64,000 bases of DNA, from positions 17,788,206 through 17,852,205 of the forward strand of contig NC_133122.1 in the NCBI RefSeq assembly GCF_033568475.1, in the 5' to 3' direction. The notes under the pieces are model-generated. The model searched no databases and had not been told where the DNA came from. It was given only the letters and a program-made list of their open reading frames with translations. Both the position numbers and the translations under genes were made by a program. Origin of the DNA: Henckelia pumila. Lineage: Eukaryota; Streptophyta; Magnoliopsida; Lamiales; Gesneriaceae. How positions within the stretch are numbered: position 1 is the first letter of the stretch; each line of letters begins with the position of its first letter. Positions 1 through 10,842 of the stretch are shown piece after piece.

Positions 1-706
1 AAATGACATAGTGATGGGTATTTTTGGAAATCACTGAATTCGGATTCAGAAAAATTTATCTTGACTTTAAAAGGTGCAGAAATGGTTTCTGTGCACATTG
101 GTAAAATCGGTTTATCAATCGGAGTCACGATGAATTTTATATTAATTTCTGAACATGCGGGCTTTGCTTGTCGGGCCTGAACTTATGACTAATGGGCCCT
201 AAGCTGTTAGTGGCCTACATTATAAATAAGTTATTGCAGTACAGAAATTACACATAACAAGGCACAAAATTTTCGAAAACCCTAAGCTATTTTTCTTAAA
301 GTGGCCGACCCCTCTCCCCTCTGCTCGAGAAAATCCAGCCTGTGATTTTGAATTACAGTCTGGTTTAACGGATCAAATTCGTTAATCTCTTCGTAGAAAA
401 CTTCTGATAGATTTTCTAGTGCAATATATCAGAGGGATTAAATCTCTATTCGTGGACCTGATAGAAGAACTGTTCGTCCATCGGTTTCAGGGAGATACAA
501 CAAGAGCAGAGAAATCTGTTGGTGTCCAGAATCTCGATTCGAGATTAAAGGTAAAAATTATATAATCGTTATTTGAATTTTTACGCACACAATTTAATCG
601 TAAAGATGTGATACCCAATATGGAATCGTTCCATATAATAAAAATTTTAAACTTCCGCTGCACCGGGTATCAATCTTGTTTGATCTGAACGCCGCGTTCT
701 ACAACA
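1..706 (+). mobile_element. 3' end of an unidentified LTR, probably of a retrotransposon nested in element A
   Basis: No ORF of note. The stretch has a TATA-like motif (TATAAATA near 222), a leader-like segment and a terminus ending CTACAACA at 699-706. Such CA-ended termini are usual for plant LTRs. From 708 onward the sequence matches the 3' LTR of element A (from 7672), while 1-706 matches nothing in that LTR. The simplest reading is another LTR element inserted in the 5' LTR of element A, with its start and body lying left of the window. The family (copia or gypsy) cannot be told without its coding region. Confidence 0.5.
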
Positions 707-707
707 G

Positions 708-1059
708 TAAAATGCATGTATACTTGCTTGAGACTTTGTTAGATGTATAAATTTGTGTTTACATTAAAGGAAACAAGTTTTGGAGCTGTCAATTACCAAG
801 TTTTGGAGCTGTCAAATGTGGGCAAGAATCTGCCCAGGGCCGTGCTCGAGCTGCAGAAAACAGCAGCCCGAGTGCAGCCCGGGGCAGAAAGTTCTGCTTC
901 GAAATGGGCAGGGCGCGCCCGAGCGGCGATTTTCAGCCGCTCGAGCGCAGCCTATTTTAAAAAAAAAAAATTTTTTGTTTGTTACAGCTTCGGATGCTTG
1001 GTGATTGCTTATTCATTAATTGCCCTTAAGATTTGAGATTAGCAACCCGAGGCCCCACA
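708..1059 (+). repeat. 5' LTR of element A, 5'-truncated (last ~350 bp only)
   Basis: It matches 7672-8025 nearly base for base, including a local direct duplication of an AAGTTTTGGAGCTGTCAA unit and a poly-A/T tract near 960. It ends in GGCCCCACA just before the primer binding site. The first ~1.65 kb of the LTR is absent, replaced at 706/707 by a foreign LTR end. A short ORF here (743-1036) recurs in the 3' LTR and is not a gene. Confidence 0.85.
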
Positions 1060-1064
1060 ACAGG

Positions 1065-1076
1065 TGGTATCAGAGC
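1065..1076 (+). other. Primer binding site of element A (tRNA-Met type)
   Basis: TGGTATCAGAGC, the usual plant retrotransposon PBS complementary to the 3' end of initiator methionine tRNA, lies 5 bp after the LTR end. Confidence 0.85.
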
Positions 1077-1333
1077 GTTAAGTTTCTCGGACTAAGAATA
1101 GATGAGCGGGGTAGATCGAGTCTTTTACTCTGATTTAAGTATTCTTGAAGCATGTTTATTATCTGACTTGATTTACAGCTTTAAGAATTGCATGCTATCC
1201 GTTATCTGATATTATTGGAAGCATGTAATAATACGATTGAATCAGATTCGATATTTTTAGAAGGCATTGAGGAACTGAAACAGAAATGTGTTATGATATG
1301 ATGAACTGTACACTAATCTGTTGATTATCAGAT

Positions 1334-2623
1334 ATGCCTCCCCGACCAGCACCGAGAGTTAGGCAGACATTGGCTACGAATCAGCCTGAACAGACAAATG
1401 CTGCACAGGTCCCAGTGACAGTGTCTGAACATGGACAGGGTAGTACGTCTACTGATGAGTTCAGTGATGCTAATCCGATGGAGAAACTTTTGAAACGATT
1501 CCAGTCATTCAAACCACCGAAGTTGCAAGGAACAGAGAATGCTATAGAATGTGAGAACTGGCTGGAAGATATTGAGCAGTTATTTGAGTCCATTGATTAT
1601 ACCGATGATCGTCGTGTGAGACTGATAATTCATCAACTGCATGGCCTTGCCAAGAGTTGGTGGATAGCGACGAAGAGAGCACTGGAAAACCAAGGTACTG
1701 TTATTACCTGGTCTGTATTTCGAACTGCTTTCTATCAGCGTTTCTTTCCTGTGTCTTATCGCAAGGACAAAGGAGCAGAATTTGCAAGTTTGCAACAGGG
1801 ACAGTTGAATATTGAAGAATATGTCGCTAAATTCACTAGCCTGTTGAAGTTTGCACCACATATCGCTGTTAGTGACGAAGCTCAAGCCTATCAATTTATC
1901 AATGGCTTGAATCCTGATGTGTTTACACTGGTGAATTCGGGAAGACCGAATACCTTTGCTGATGCTCTGAATCGAGCAAAGGGTGTAGAAGCAGGGATAC
2001 TAAAACAACGAGGAGCACAGTTTGTGCCACAGCCAGTGATACAACCACAAGAACAGCCACAGATTCCACAGCCACCTCGATTTGAAGCTGGAGGTAGCAG
2101 CAGTGGAAAGAAAAATTTCTTCAAGGGTAAGAGCAAACATTTCAAGAGATCAGGTGGTGGTAGCTCTTCTAGTTCTAGTGGATCCCGACAGTCTAGAGCT
2201 GGACAGAAGTCTGATGTATATTGCACCAAATGTGGAGGTCGCCATATTGATGAACAATGCCGAGGTTTGTTTGGCAGCTGCCACATTTGCAACAAGATGG
2301 GACACTTTGCAAGAGTGTGTCCACAACGAGGATCTGAAGGTGCACAGGGTGCAGGAGCATCGAGACCGGTGGGTCAATCTACATCTTCAGTTCACTCTTT
2401 TCAACCACAGCCTGCCGCACCGAGTAGAGGAGGAGGTCAGACGGTGAATCAACCTCCAAGGCAACAAGCAAGGGTATTTGCATTGACTGAGGAGCAAGCA
2501 CAAGCGGCACCAGATGATGTGATTGCAGGTAACTGTTCTCTTTATGGTTATCCTGCTTATGTCTTATTTGATACTGGTGCGTCGCATACTTTTATATCTG
2601 AGCAGTTTGTTGTATTGCATTAA
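1334..2623 (+). pseudogene. Element A gag and start of protease, ended by a stop
   Basis: A 429-residue reading frame begins with a proline/glutamine-rich leader. It carries the retrotransposon gag domain (about residues 45-190, ending in a phenylalanine/leucine-rich capsid-like part), a glycine/serine-rich basic linker, and zinc-knuckle-like cysteines near residues 296-332 (CTKCGGRHIDEQC, then CHICNKMGHFARVC). The aspartic protease begins at the end (LFDTGASHTFIS) and is cut by TAA at 2621-2623. The same frame continues downstream, so the stop is a nonsense mutation in one gag-pol ORF, not the natural end of gag. The role in an active element would be particle assembly and polyprotein cleavage. 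Confidence 0.85.
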
Positions 2624-5600
2624 TTACCTGTTGAGCCCTTAGCTACTGTTGTATCTATTTCATCACCTCTGGGTCGAGGTATTGTATCAGTGAAGTCTGT
2701 ACGAAATTGTATATTACAGTGTGAGGGGCATGAGATTGAGCTAGATTGTATTGTACTCGGTTTGTCTGATTTTGATTGCATAATCGGTATTGATATGCTA
2801 ACCAAGTACAGAGCTACAGTAGACTATTTTCAGAAGATTGTGAAGTTCAGACCTGATATGACTGATGAATGGAAATTTTATGGTAAGGGATCAAGATCTA
2901 AAATTCCATTGATATCTGTTCTTGCTATGACTGAGTTGTTACAGAAAGGAGCAGAAGGATTTCTGATCTATGCTGTTGATGTATTGAAGACTAGTCCGAA
3001 ATTGACTGATATACCGGTGGTGAGCGAGTTTGCAGATGTATTCCCTGATGAGATTCCAGGATTGCCACCATACAGAGAGGTAGATTTCAGTATTGAATTG
3101 ATGCCAGGTACACAACCGATATCAAAAACACCGTACCGAATGGCACCGATTGAATTGAAAGAATTGAAAGATCAACTTGAAGATTTGTTGGCCAAGGGTT
3201 ATATCAGACCGAGCGTCTCTCCTTGGGGTGCTCCGGTATTGTTTGCTAGAAAGAAGGACGGATCGATGAGACTATGTATTGACTACCGGCAATTGAACAA
3301 AGCAACGGTAAAGAATCGCTATCCTTTACCTCGTATCGATGATTTATTTGATCAATTGCAGGGATCGTCAGTATATTCGAAGATTGATTTGCGATCCGGA
3401 TATCATCAACTGAGGGTTAGAGACGAAGATGTTCCTAAAACTGCATTTAGAACCATGTATGGCCATTATGAATTCATAGTCATGCCTTTTGGTCTAACGA
3501 ATGCACCAGCAGTTTTTATGGGATTGATGAATAGGGTATTTCAAAGATATCTAGATGATTTCGTGATCATATTTATCGATGATATCTTGATTTATTCTAA
3601 GAATATGTGTGAACATGCTGATCATCTCCGAATTGTATTAAGAACGTTACGGGAAGAAAAATTATATGCCAAGTTATCCAAATGTGAGTTTTGGTTGCAG
3701 CGGGTCATGTTTCTTGGCCATATAATTTCAGGAGATGGTATATCAGTGGATCCAAGCAAAGTAGAAGCTGTGATCAGTTGGCAAAGACCGAAGTCTGTGC
3801 CAGAAATTCGAAGTTTTATGGGCTTAGCTGGTTATTATCGTCGATTCATTCGAGATTTTTCATCTATAGCGAAGCCTATTACACAGCTTACACAGAAGAA
3901 TGCACCATTTGTTTGGTCTGATGCATGTGAAAGGAGTTTTGTTGAACTGAAAAAGAGATTGACTACTGCGCCGGTGTTGACAATCCCTAAAGGTACTGGT
4001 GATTTTATTGTTTATTGTGATGCTTCTCACCAGGGTTTGGGATGTATTTTAATGCAGAAATGACATGTTGTTGCTTATGCTTCTCGACAACTGAAACCAC
4101 ATGAGGTTAGGTATCCGATTCATGATCTTGAATTGGCTGCTATCATTTTTGCATTGAAGATTTGGAGACATTATTTATACGGCGAGAAGTTTGAAATATT
4201 TTCTGATCATAAAAGTCTGAAGTATCTATTCTCACAATCTGAATTGAACATGAGACAACGACGATGGCTTGATTTATTGAAGGATTTTGATTGTGAAATC
4301 AAATATTATCCGGGAAAATCTAACGCAGCAGCAGATGCCCTGAGTAGAAAAGTATGTGCTCTATCTTTATCTACTATAGGTGTATCTAATTTGATTGAGA
4401 ATTGTTGTGTTTCTGGATATGTGTTTGAGACAGATAGAAGGCCGATGAAAGTGTATGCAATCAGTGCTGAGCCAGAGTTGTTGATTCGTATCAAATAAGC
4501 ATAGAAAGCTGATCAGAATGTACAGAAATCGATTGAAATGATCAGATCAGGACATCAGTCTGAGTACAAGCTTAGTGAAGATGATATCTTGTATGTGAAT
4601 AACCGAATAGTTGTTCCCAATATTGCAGATTTGAAACAGAATATTCTGAAAGAAGCCCATTGTAGTCGCTTTAGTGTTCACCCTGAAGGCAGAAAGATGT
4701 ACAACGACTTGAAGAGTCAGTACTGGTGGAAGCAAATGAAGTCTGATGTGACTGAATTTGTATCCAAATGTTTGAATTGCCAACAGGTGAAGGCTGAAAG
4801 AAAGAAACCGGGTGGCTTATTACAGAGTTTATCAATTCCTGAATGGAAATGAGATCACATTTCCATGGACTTTGTAACGAAGTTGCCACAATCATCTCGA
4901 GGATGCGATGCTGTTTGGGTGATCATTGACAGATTGACGAAATCTGTGTGCTTTATTCCTTATCGAATGACTTATCGTCATGATCAAATGGCGGATCTTT
5001 ATATTCGAGAAGTGGTAAGACTTCATGGTGTGCCAAAGTCGATTGTATCTGACCGAGATCCGAGGTTTACTTCGCACTTTTGGCATAGCCTACAGGAAGC
5101 TCTAGGTACGCGTTTACATTTGATTACTGCTTACCATCCTCAAACCGACGCTCAATATGAACGAACAATTCAGACTCTTGAGGATATGCTTAGAGCTGTA
5201 GTACTTGATTTTGGTGTTACATGGCAAAATTCTATACCACTTGTGGAATTTTCTTATAACAACAGTTATCAGACGATTATAGAGATGGCACCATTCGAAG
5301 CATTATATGGGAAGAAGTGTCGATCACCTTGGTATTGGGATGATGTTTCTGAGGTACCTGAGTTAGGGCCAGATATGATCAGACAGATGACTGAAAAGGT
5401 GAAACTGATACAACAGAGAATGAGAACAGCACATCACAGACAGACCAGATATGTGAATGTACGACGACGGTCGTTATCTTTTGATCAGGGAGATAGAGTG
5501 TTTATGAAGATTTCACCGTTCAGAGGAACCGTTCGATTTGGTAAACGAGGGAAATTATCTCCGAGGTATATTGAGCCGTATGAGATTCTCGAGAAGATAG

Positions 5601-5905
5601 GCAATCTAGCTTATCGACTCGCTCTTCCTATGTCTTTATCTGGAATACATGATGTTTTTCATGTATCGATGTTGAGGAAGTACATATCTGATGCATCTCA
5701 TGTGATTCACTCCGATGAAGCTGAATTGGATGACACTCTTAGTTATTTCGAGCAACCAATTCAGGTTCTTGATAGAAAGACGAAGCAACTCCGAACGAAG
5801 ACCATTCCATTGGCGAAGATTCAATGGAGTAGACACGGAGTTGAAGAAGCAACCTGGGAAGTCAAAGAAGATATGAAGCAACGATTTCCTTACTTATTTC
5901 ATTGA
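2624..5905 (+). pseudogene. Element A pol (protease, RT, RNase H, integrase, chromodomain), with nonsense codons
   Basis: Same frame as gag. The rest of the protease lies at 2624-2950. The RT (about 3150-3850) has the catalytic FIDDILIYS motif near 3575-3600. RNase H follows (about 3990-4350; DASHQG start and DHKSLKYLF motif). The integrase zinc domain (H-H-C-C) is near 4655-4790, the integrase core with VSDRDPRF is at 5045-5070, and a chromodomain-like tail ends at 5905. Stops interrupt it at 4061-4063 (TGA), 4496-4498 (TAA), 4502-4504 (TAG) and 4850-4852 (TGA). Against element B, the TAG at 4502 replaces a glutamine codon and the TGA at 4850 replaces a tryptophan codon. No functional polyprotein can be made. 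Confidence 0.9.
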
Positions 5906-6003
5906 TGTGAGTTCTTATTCAGTTTTCAGTTATTCTTTATTCTTATGAGCATGCGGACGACATATCTATACTGTTTATGAATTCGAGGACGAACTCATGT
6001 CTT

Positions 6004-6016
6004 AGTGGGGGAGAAA
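6004..6016 (+). other. Polypurine tract of element A
   Basis: AGTGGGGGAGAAA lies directly before the 3' LTR start TGTAAGGCC at 6017. This is the expected plus-strand priming site. Confidence 0.75.
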
Positions 6017-8025
6017 TGTAAGGCCCGGGATTAATTAGAAATTAATCCGAATTTATTTAATTTTAATCCGAGTATATTTAATTTGGGAATATTTAGAGTT
6101 TTGATTTAAATTCTAATATTCTTAAATTATTTAGGATTGAAATTGAATTAAAATAAGGGCCGAGGACTAAATTGCAATTATTGAAGAATTGAGGGACTAA
6201 AGTGCAATTTTATTGAAAGTTATCATATTTTATTAGCTTACTCAGCTTATGCAACATGTAAGCATGATTTTTTTCAAAAAACTTTCGAAACCAGGAGCAG
6301 AGTTTCGTTCTTCCTCTTTTCTTTGAAAGTTTGATTTTCGATTTGCCATAACTTTTGAACCGGTTGTCCGATTTCGATTCCGTAAAGTGTTCTGGAATCC
6401 TTACGACGAGGGCTTCAATCTCGTGTAAGTTTTATGTTATGTTTTATGGATTTCGAAATTGATATGTGGCAAAGATCAGATTCTGAAATTTTGGAATTGT
6501 GCTTGGTGTTCTATCGTTTGAATATGCAACACCGGAATTGATAAGCTTATGTTATTGTGTCCAAATATGATCTCCAGCTTATGATTGTAGATTATAGCTA
6601 TTTCAATGAAGATTTGAATGAGTTATATCAGCTGGTTTGTGAAATATATCTATAAGTTTGAATGATATTGAAAAGAGAAATGATTTCGAAGTCGGGATTA
6701 CGTCGGTTATCGATTTGGAATCGCTACGTCGTTTAATCGAGTTTTGGAATTGTTTTGATAGCCGAATTCTGAGTTGAAGTTGTTATTGAGATGTTATCAA
6801 TGTTATAGTATTTTTATTGTTCAGTTTCAGTCAAGTTTGGAAGGCCAACAACACGAGACGCCGACTTTGAACGAACGAAGAAAGAGTTGAGGTTTGAAAT
6901 ACGATTGATTGATGAATTCTTGATGGTTTTGACTCGTTTCTGAAATGATATATTGGTATGAAGTTTGATATATGTATTTTGATTATATCTCGCAGATTTT
7001 AAGAGTTCAGAACCGAGATAAACGAAGGTATAATGACGACATCGCGAAGTAGGAACTTTGAAACTCAAGAACGATTATCTTTGAGTTGGCCCGCAAAAAT
7101 CACATACTTGTTTATGTTTTGATTTGTTTATGGTGTTGTCGATCCATCTCAGGTAGTAGATCTTTATATTTGAGTTGATATGATGCTATATCGAATTGAT
7201 TTTAAGCCAAGGTTGCGGTTAACCTTATTTGCGAGTCGTTTACGAATTCGTTAGATGGATATCCATGTCAAGATCAGTTATGAATCTTGATGGCTTCGAA
7301 GTTATGTGAATCAATTCGTCTTTAAAGCGTTGAGTACTCTATTTGTTGAGTTGAGTTTTAAATAGAGTCGTTATGATTTATTTAACGCTTTCGATATGTA
7401 GGTTATACTGAGATTTGTATCTCACCGGAGTTTATCCGGTTGTTGTCTTGTTTTGTATGTGTGCATGACAACAGAGAGGGCAGGAGCTGATCATCGACGT
7501 CATTGACAGCTGGAAGAGAGTCTAGCACGTGAGGACTCGGGTTGTAGATGATGTTTTGAATGTTAGAAACAAGGAACTTTAGAACTTGTTGGTTTTGGAA
7601 TACATGTATAAAACTTGAGATAGTTTGTGTCGTTATCGTTATCGTTTCTTTAGCGACTTGGTTGATGTAATAAAATGCATGTATACTTGCTTGAGACTTT
7701 GTTAGATGTATAAATTTGTGTTTACATTAAAGGAAACAAGTTTTGGAGCTGTCAATTACCAAGTTTTGGAGCTGTCAAATGTGGGCAAGAATCTGCCCAG
7801 GGCCGTGCTCGAGCTGCAGAAAACAGCAGCCCGAGCGCAGCCCGGGGCAGAAAGTTCTGCTTCAAAATGGGCAGGGCGCGCCCGAGCGGCGCTTTTCAGC
7901 CGCTCGAGCGCAGCCTATTTTAAAAAAAAAAAAAAAAATTTTGTTTGTTACAGCTTCGGATGCTTGGTGATTGCTTATTCATTAATTTCCCTTAAGATTT
8001 GAGATTAACAACCCGATGCCCCACA
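6017..8025 (+). repeat. 3' LTR of element A (about 2.0 kb)
   Basis: It begins TGTAAGGCC and ends GGCCCCACA or its close variant, giving imperfect terminal inverted repeats of the TG...CA type. The last 354 bp match 708-1059. No coding content. The 5-bp target duplication cannot be tested because the left flank has been overwritten. Confidence 0.85.
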
Positions 8026-8221
8026 AGTGACATCATCTTGCTGACATCGGTGATGAAGCCAGCCCTAGCCAGAACGGAACGTCCGATCCTCCAACGGAAC
8101 GTCCGATCCCGATCGGAGCTTTCGATCTGTGCTTCGGAGCTTCCGATCCACTTCGGATAATTTTAGGCAAAATTTAGTAATTAATTTCCTTAATTACCTT
8201 GATTAATTGCGGGTCACTACA
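8026..8221 (+). repeat. Remnant of an older LTR related to element B's LTR
   Basis: The fragment carries several near-palindromic GGAACGTCC / CGGAGCTTCCG units like those in element B's LTR. It ends in GGGTCACTACA at 8211-8221, the same terminus as the LTRs of element B. It is followed by 17 bp (8222-8238) and then the start of B. The likely history is that element A inserted into this older LTR, whose other half lies left of the window. Confidence 0.55.
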
Positions 8222-8238
8222 GTTATCGAGCCGAGCCG

Positions 8239-9688
8239 TGTAGTAACCCATATTCCATTTTAAGATAATAATATGTTAAACATGATTAAGGGTTAGTAAT
8301 TAACTGATTCCGGAGTTTAATTTGGGCTTTTGATTTTGGGCCGGATCGAAAGCTCCGAGCCCAGATCGGAAGCTCCGATCCTAGCCACTTCGGAACCTCA
8401 TCGGAAGCACAGAGATCGGAAGCTCCGATCCTGGAACGGATGTTCCAATCTCCAGCTGCCAGCAATTCTCGATGACTCAGCCGCGAGTTTTGACAAGTGT
8501 TGAACGTAGAGCAGATCGGAAGCTCCGATTGCCCGATCGGAAGTTCCGATCCCGACGTGTCACACATGCACGCAGTGAGCTGGATCGGAAGCTCCGATCC
8601 TGAAATCGGAAGTTCCGATCCTGGCCGGGAATTTTGCCTATAAATAGGGCTTCTCAGATTCATTTCTAAATACAAATTCCCGAGTTTCTTTCTTTAGTTA
8701 TATAGTGTGAGATATACACTTGAGGGCCCTATCGGTTATAATAAAGGTTCTGGAATAACCAAGGTATGGTTATAATCATCCGGGACTAGCGACTTCAAAG
8801 GGCTAACTACGGACGAATGTATGGTCCGGGAATCTATTTAAGTTTTCAGAGTACTTATTAGCTTAGTTAAGGCTTATAGAATTTATGTAGTGATACGGTG
8901 AACTTTTGAATATAGGCTTGGAACCTAGGATCTTACTATACTTGAACTAGCCTAGAGGTACGTACACATTGACTGAGATTGCCAGCGAGTATACATGTTT
9001 ATATGTTGCATTTATTTGGCATTATTATATGGCATGAGATATGATTTACCGTTTTCTATATTCATATGTCATGTGCATATACACGTTGAGCCTATACCTT
9101 GTTATACCTGACTATAAAGCCGCTCAGCTCTATACTCGATAGTCTGTCACTGAGAGTACCGCGATAGCGGGGGCATTTATGTCTGTCTACTCTGATGTAC
9201 TAGACGAGTGTGGTTGCACCCAGAGGTTGATCCGTGCGGTGGCAGTACTCATGTGGCGCCGGTTCTGAGCATGACTTTTTAGATGACCCTGTACCAGTCA
9301 TCATGTTGCATGCATTATATACATATGTTTACTCATGTCTATGTACTGGGAATTAGCGCTCATGTCATAGTTATTATCTTGGACACCCTATTCCATGGGG
9401 CAGGTCGCAGGATGGACGGAGCTGGTAGTTCAAGGCAGGACTAGGGAGCAGGAGCCTTGAGGATTTTATTATACAGCAGGATTCGATATAGCTGTATAAT
9501 GTTTACTGTTTAAGTTTTCGATTTGGTTTTATCACTACAAATTTAAGCCTGGATTATGTTAATAAGCTGATATGTAAATTATGGTTATGTTTCCGCACGT
9601 TTTTACTCTGTTAAGTATTTTGCTGTATTAAGTTTAATGCATGATATTAGTTGTCAGCTAGTAGGTGATTCCATGCAGGGTCACTACA
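8239..9688 (+). repeat. 5' LTR of element B
   Basis: It is 1450 bp, TG...CA. The U3 part (8340-8640) holds a cluster of quasi-palindromes of the type GATCGGAAGCTCCGATC. A TATA box (8639-8646) follows, then a long R/U5. It is matched by 14377-15757. Confidence 0.95.
8639..8646 (+). promoter_or_regulatory. TATA box in the 5' LTR of element B
   Basis: TATAAATA directly follows the palindrome cluster and is conserved in the 3' LTR at 14709-14716. This is the expected pol II core promoter of the element. Confidence 0.7.
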
Positions 9689-9692
9689 TTTT

Positions 9693-9704
9693 TGGTATCA
9701 GAGC
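9693..9704 (+). other. Primer binding site of element B (tRNA-Met type)
   Basis: TGGTATCAGAGC starts 5 bp after the LTR end, the same PBS as in element A. Confidence 0.85.
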
Positions 9705-9796
9705 ATGCTTAGATTTTGGGATTAGTACTTGGGATTTAGTTTAGTCTTGAGTAATTCTTGCGCATTGGGATTTTAATGTGCAATTCTTTTCAGGAT

Positions 9797-10842
9797 ATGG
9801 CTGACGAGAATCACGGTAGTGTTGGCCAGAGAGGTGGTCATCATCATCGTCACCGCCATCATGATGATCAACATCGTCATCATGAGGGTAGACGTCGCTA
9901 CTCTATCAATAAGTTCATGCAAGTAGGATCGAAACCCTTGGTGGGAGGCGAGAATCCTGAACAGGCGAGGAGTTGGATGTCTAAACTCGAGAGTACTTTT
10001 CGTGCTTTTGATTGTACTGAGGATCAGAAATTAGAAGTTCTAGAATTCGTTCTAGAGGATCGAGCACGTTTTTGGTGGGATGCCAAGGCTGCTCAGGCAC
10101 GTACTGAGAGAGACAGGTGACTTGGGGGGATTTCTGTCGGGAGTTTCAGAAATTGTATTTTTCTCCGGCTGTTCGCCAAGCACGATCTATGGATTTGCTT
10201 ACTCTGAGACAAGGATCAATGAATATTGATCAATATCAGCAACGATTTCTTGATCTGCTACCTTTCAGTCCTCATATCAATGAGAGTGATGCGTCAAAGT
10301 ATGATATCTTTCTACAAGGTTTGAACCAAGATATCTACTCACAGGTTGTCGTCTGTGATGACCCGGTATCTTTTGAAAATTTGGTGAACCGTTGCCGTCT
10401 TGTGGAGACTAGCAACAGGCGGGCACATTTGATGATTCCAGCACAGCCTAGTGGATCTTTTGAGCCTCGAGCTCAATCTGTTGTGCAATCTGGACCTACG
10501 TCTTCTTCTACTCCTACTACTTCATCTGGATCTCGTGGTTCACGAGGTATGTTCCGTTTTGGGAAGAAGAAGAAGAAGGAGGAGTTTTGTAGTCATTGTG
10601 GAGGGAAGCATCCTGCAGCTTCATGTCAGAGAGCTACTGGTGCTTGTTATATTTGCGGTCAGCAGGGACATCTGCGGAGAGATTGTCCTCAGCGCATGGG
10701 TTCTGCTAGTGGATCGGGATCACAGGTTGGATCTCAGGCTTCTATTGTTCCACGTCAGCAGCCAGCACCACAGAGTTCTTCTGGTTATCATCCCCAGACT
10801 CAAGGGCAGGTGTTTGCTCTGTCTCAGGAGCAGGCTACATAG
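9797..10842 (+). pseudogene. Element B gag, with a frameshift and a stop
   Basis: The likely start is the ATG at 9797 (MADENHGS). A histidine-rich N-terminus is followed by the gag domain. The frame breaks near 10115-10120: the first frame ends at TGA 10118, while the conserved continuation (TWGDFCREF) is read from 10117. This fits loss of one G in an AGGG run. The second part continues through a serine-rich linker and the cysteines of two zinc-knuckle-like motifs (CSHCGGKHPAASC, CYICGQQGHLRRDC) to a TAG at 10840-10842. Downstream pol is in the same frame, so that TAG is a nonsense mutation. Confidence 0.85.

Larger units (their letters stand above)
708..8025 (+). mobile_element. Ty3/gypsy LTR retrotransposon A (Tekay/Del-like chromovirus), degenerate
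   Basis: Order: truncated 5' LTR (708-1059), primer binding site (1065-1076), gag, aspartic protease, reverse transcriptase, RNase H, integrase, chromodomain-like C-terminus (1334-5905), polypurine tract (6004-6016), full 3' LTR (6017-8025). Protease before RT and integrase last is the gypsy order. The C-terminal segment ending in an EEATWE motif is the chromodomain of plant chromoviruses, and the wording is closest to the Tekay/Del lineage. The reading frame stays constant from 1334 to 5905 but is broken by in-frame stops at 2621, 4061, 4496, 4502 and 4850. The shared LTR part differs at about six substitutions in roughly 350 bp plus a poly-A length change, so the insertion is not very recent. 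Confidence 0.9.

Noticed and set aside
743-1036. 97-residue ORF, repeated at 7706-8002
   Set aside because: It lies in the LTR of element A, both copies follow from LTR identity, and the product crosses a poly-A tract into lysines. No protein features.
8286-8675. Minus-strand ORF with GSELPI repeats (also 14424-14744)
   Set aside because: It is the translation of the LTR palindrome array; the repeat is a DNA feature, not a protein repeat.
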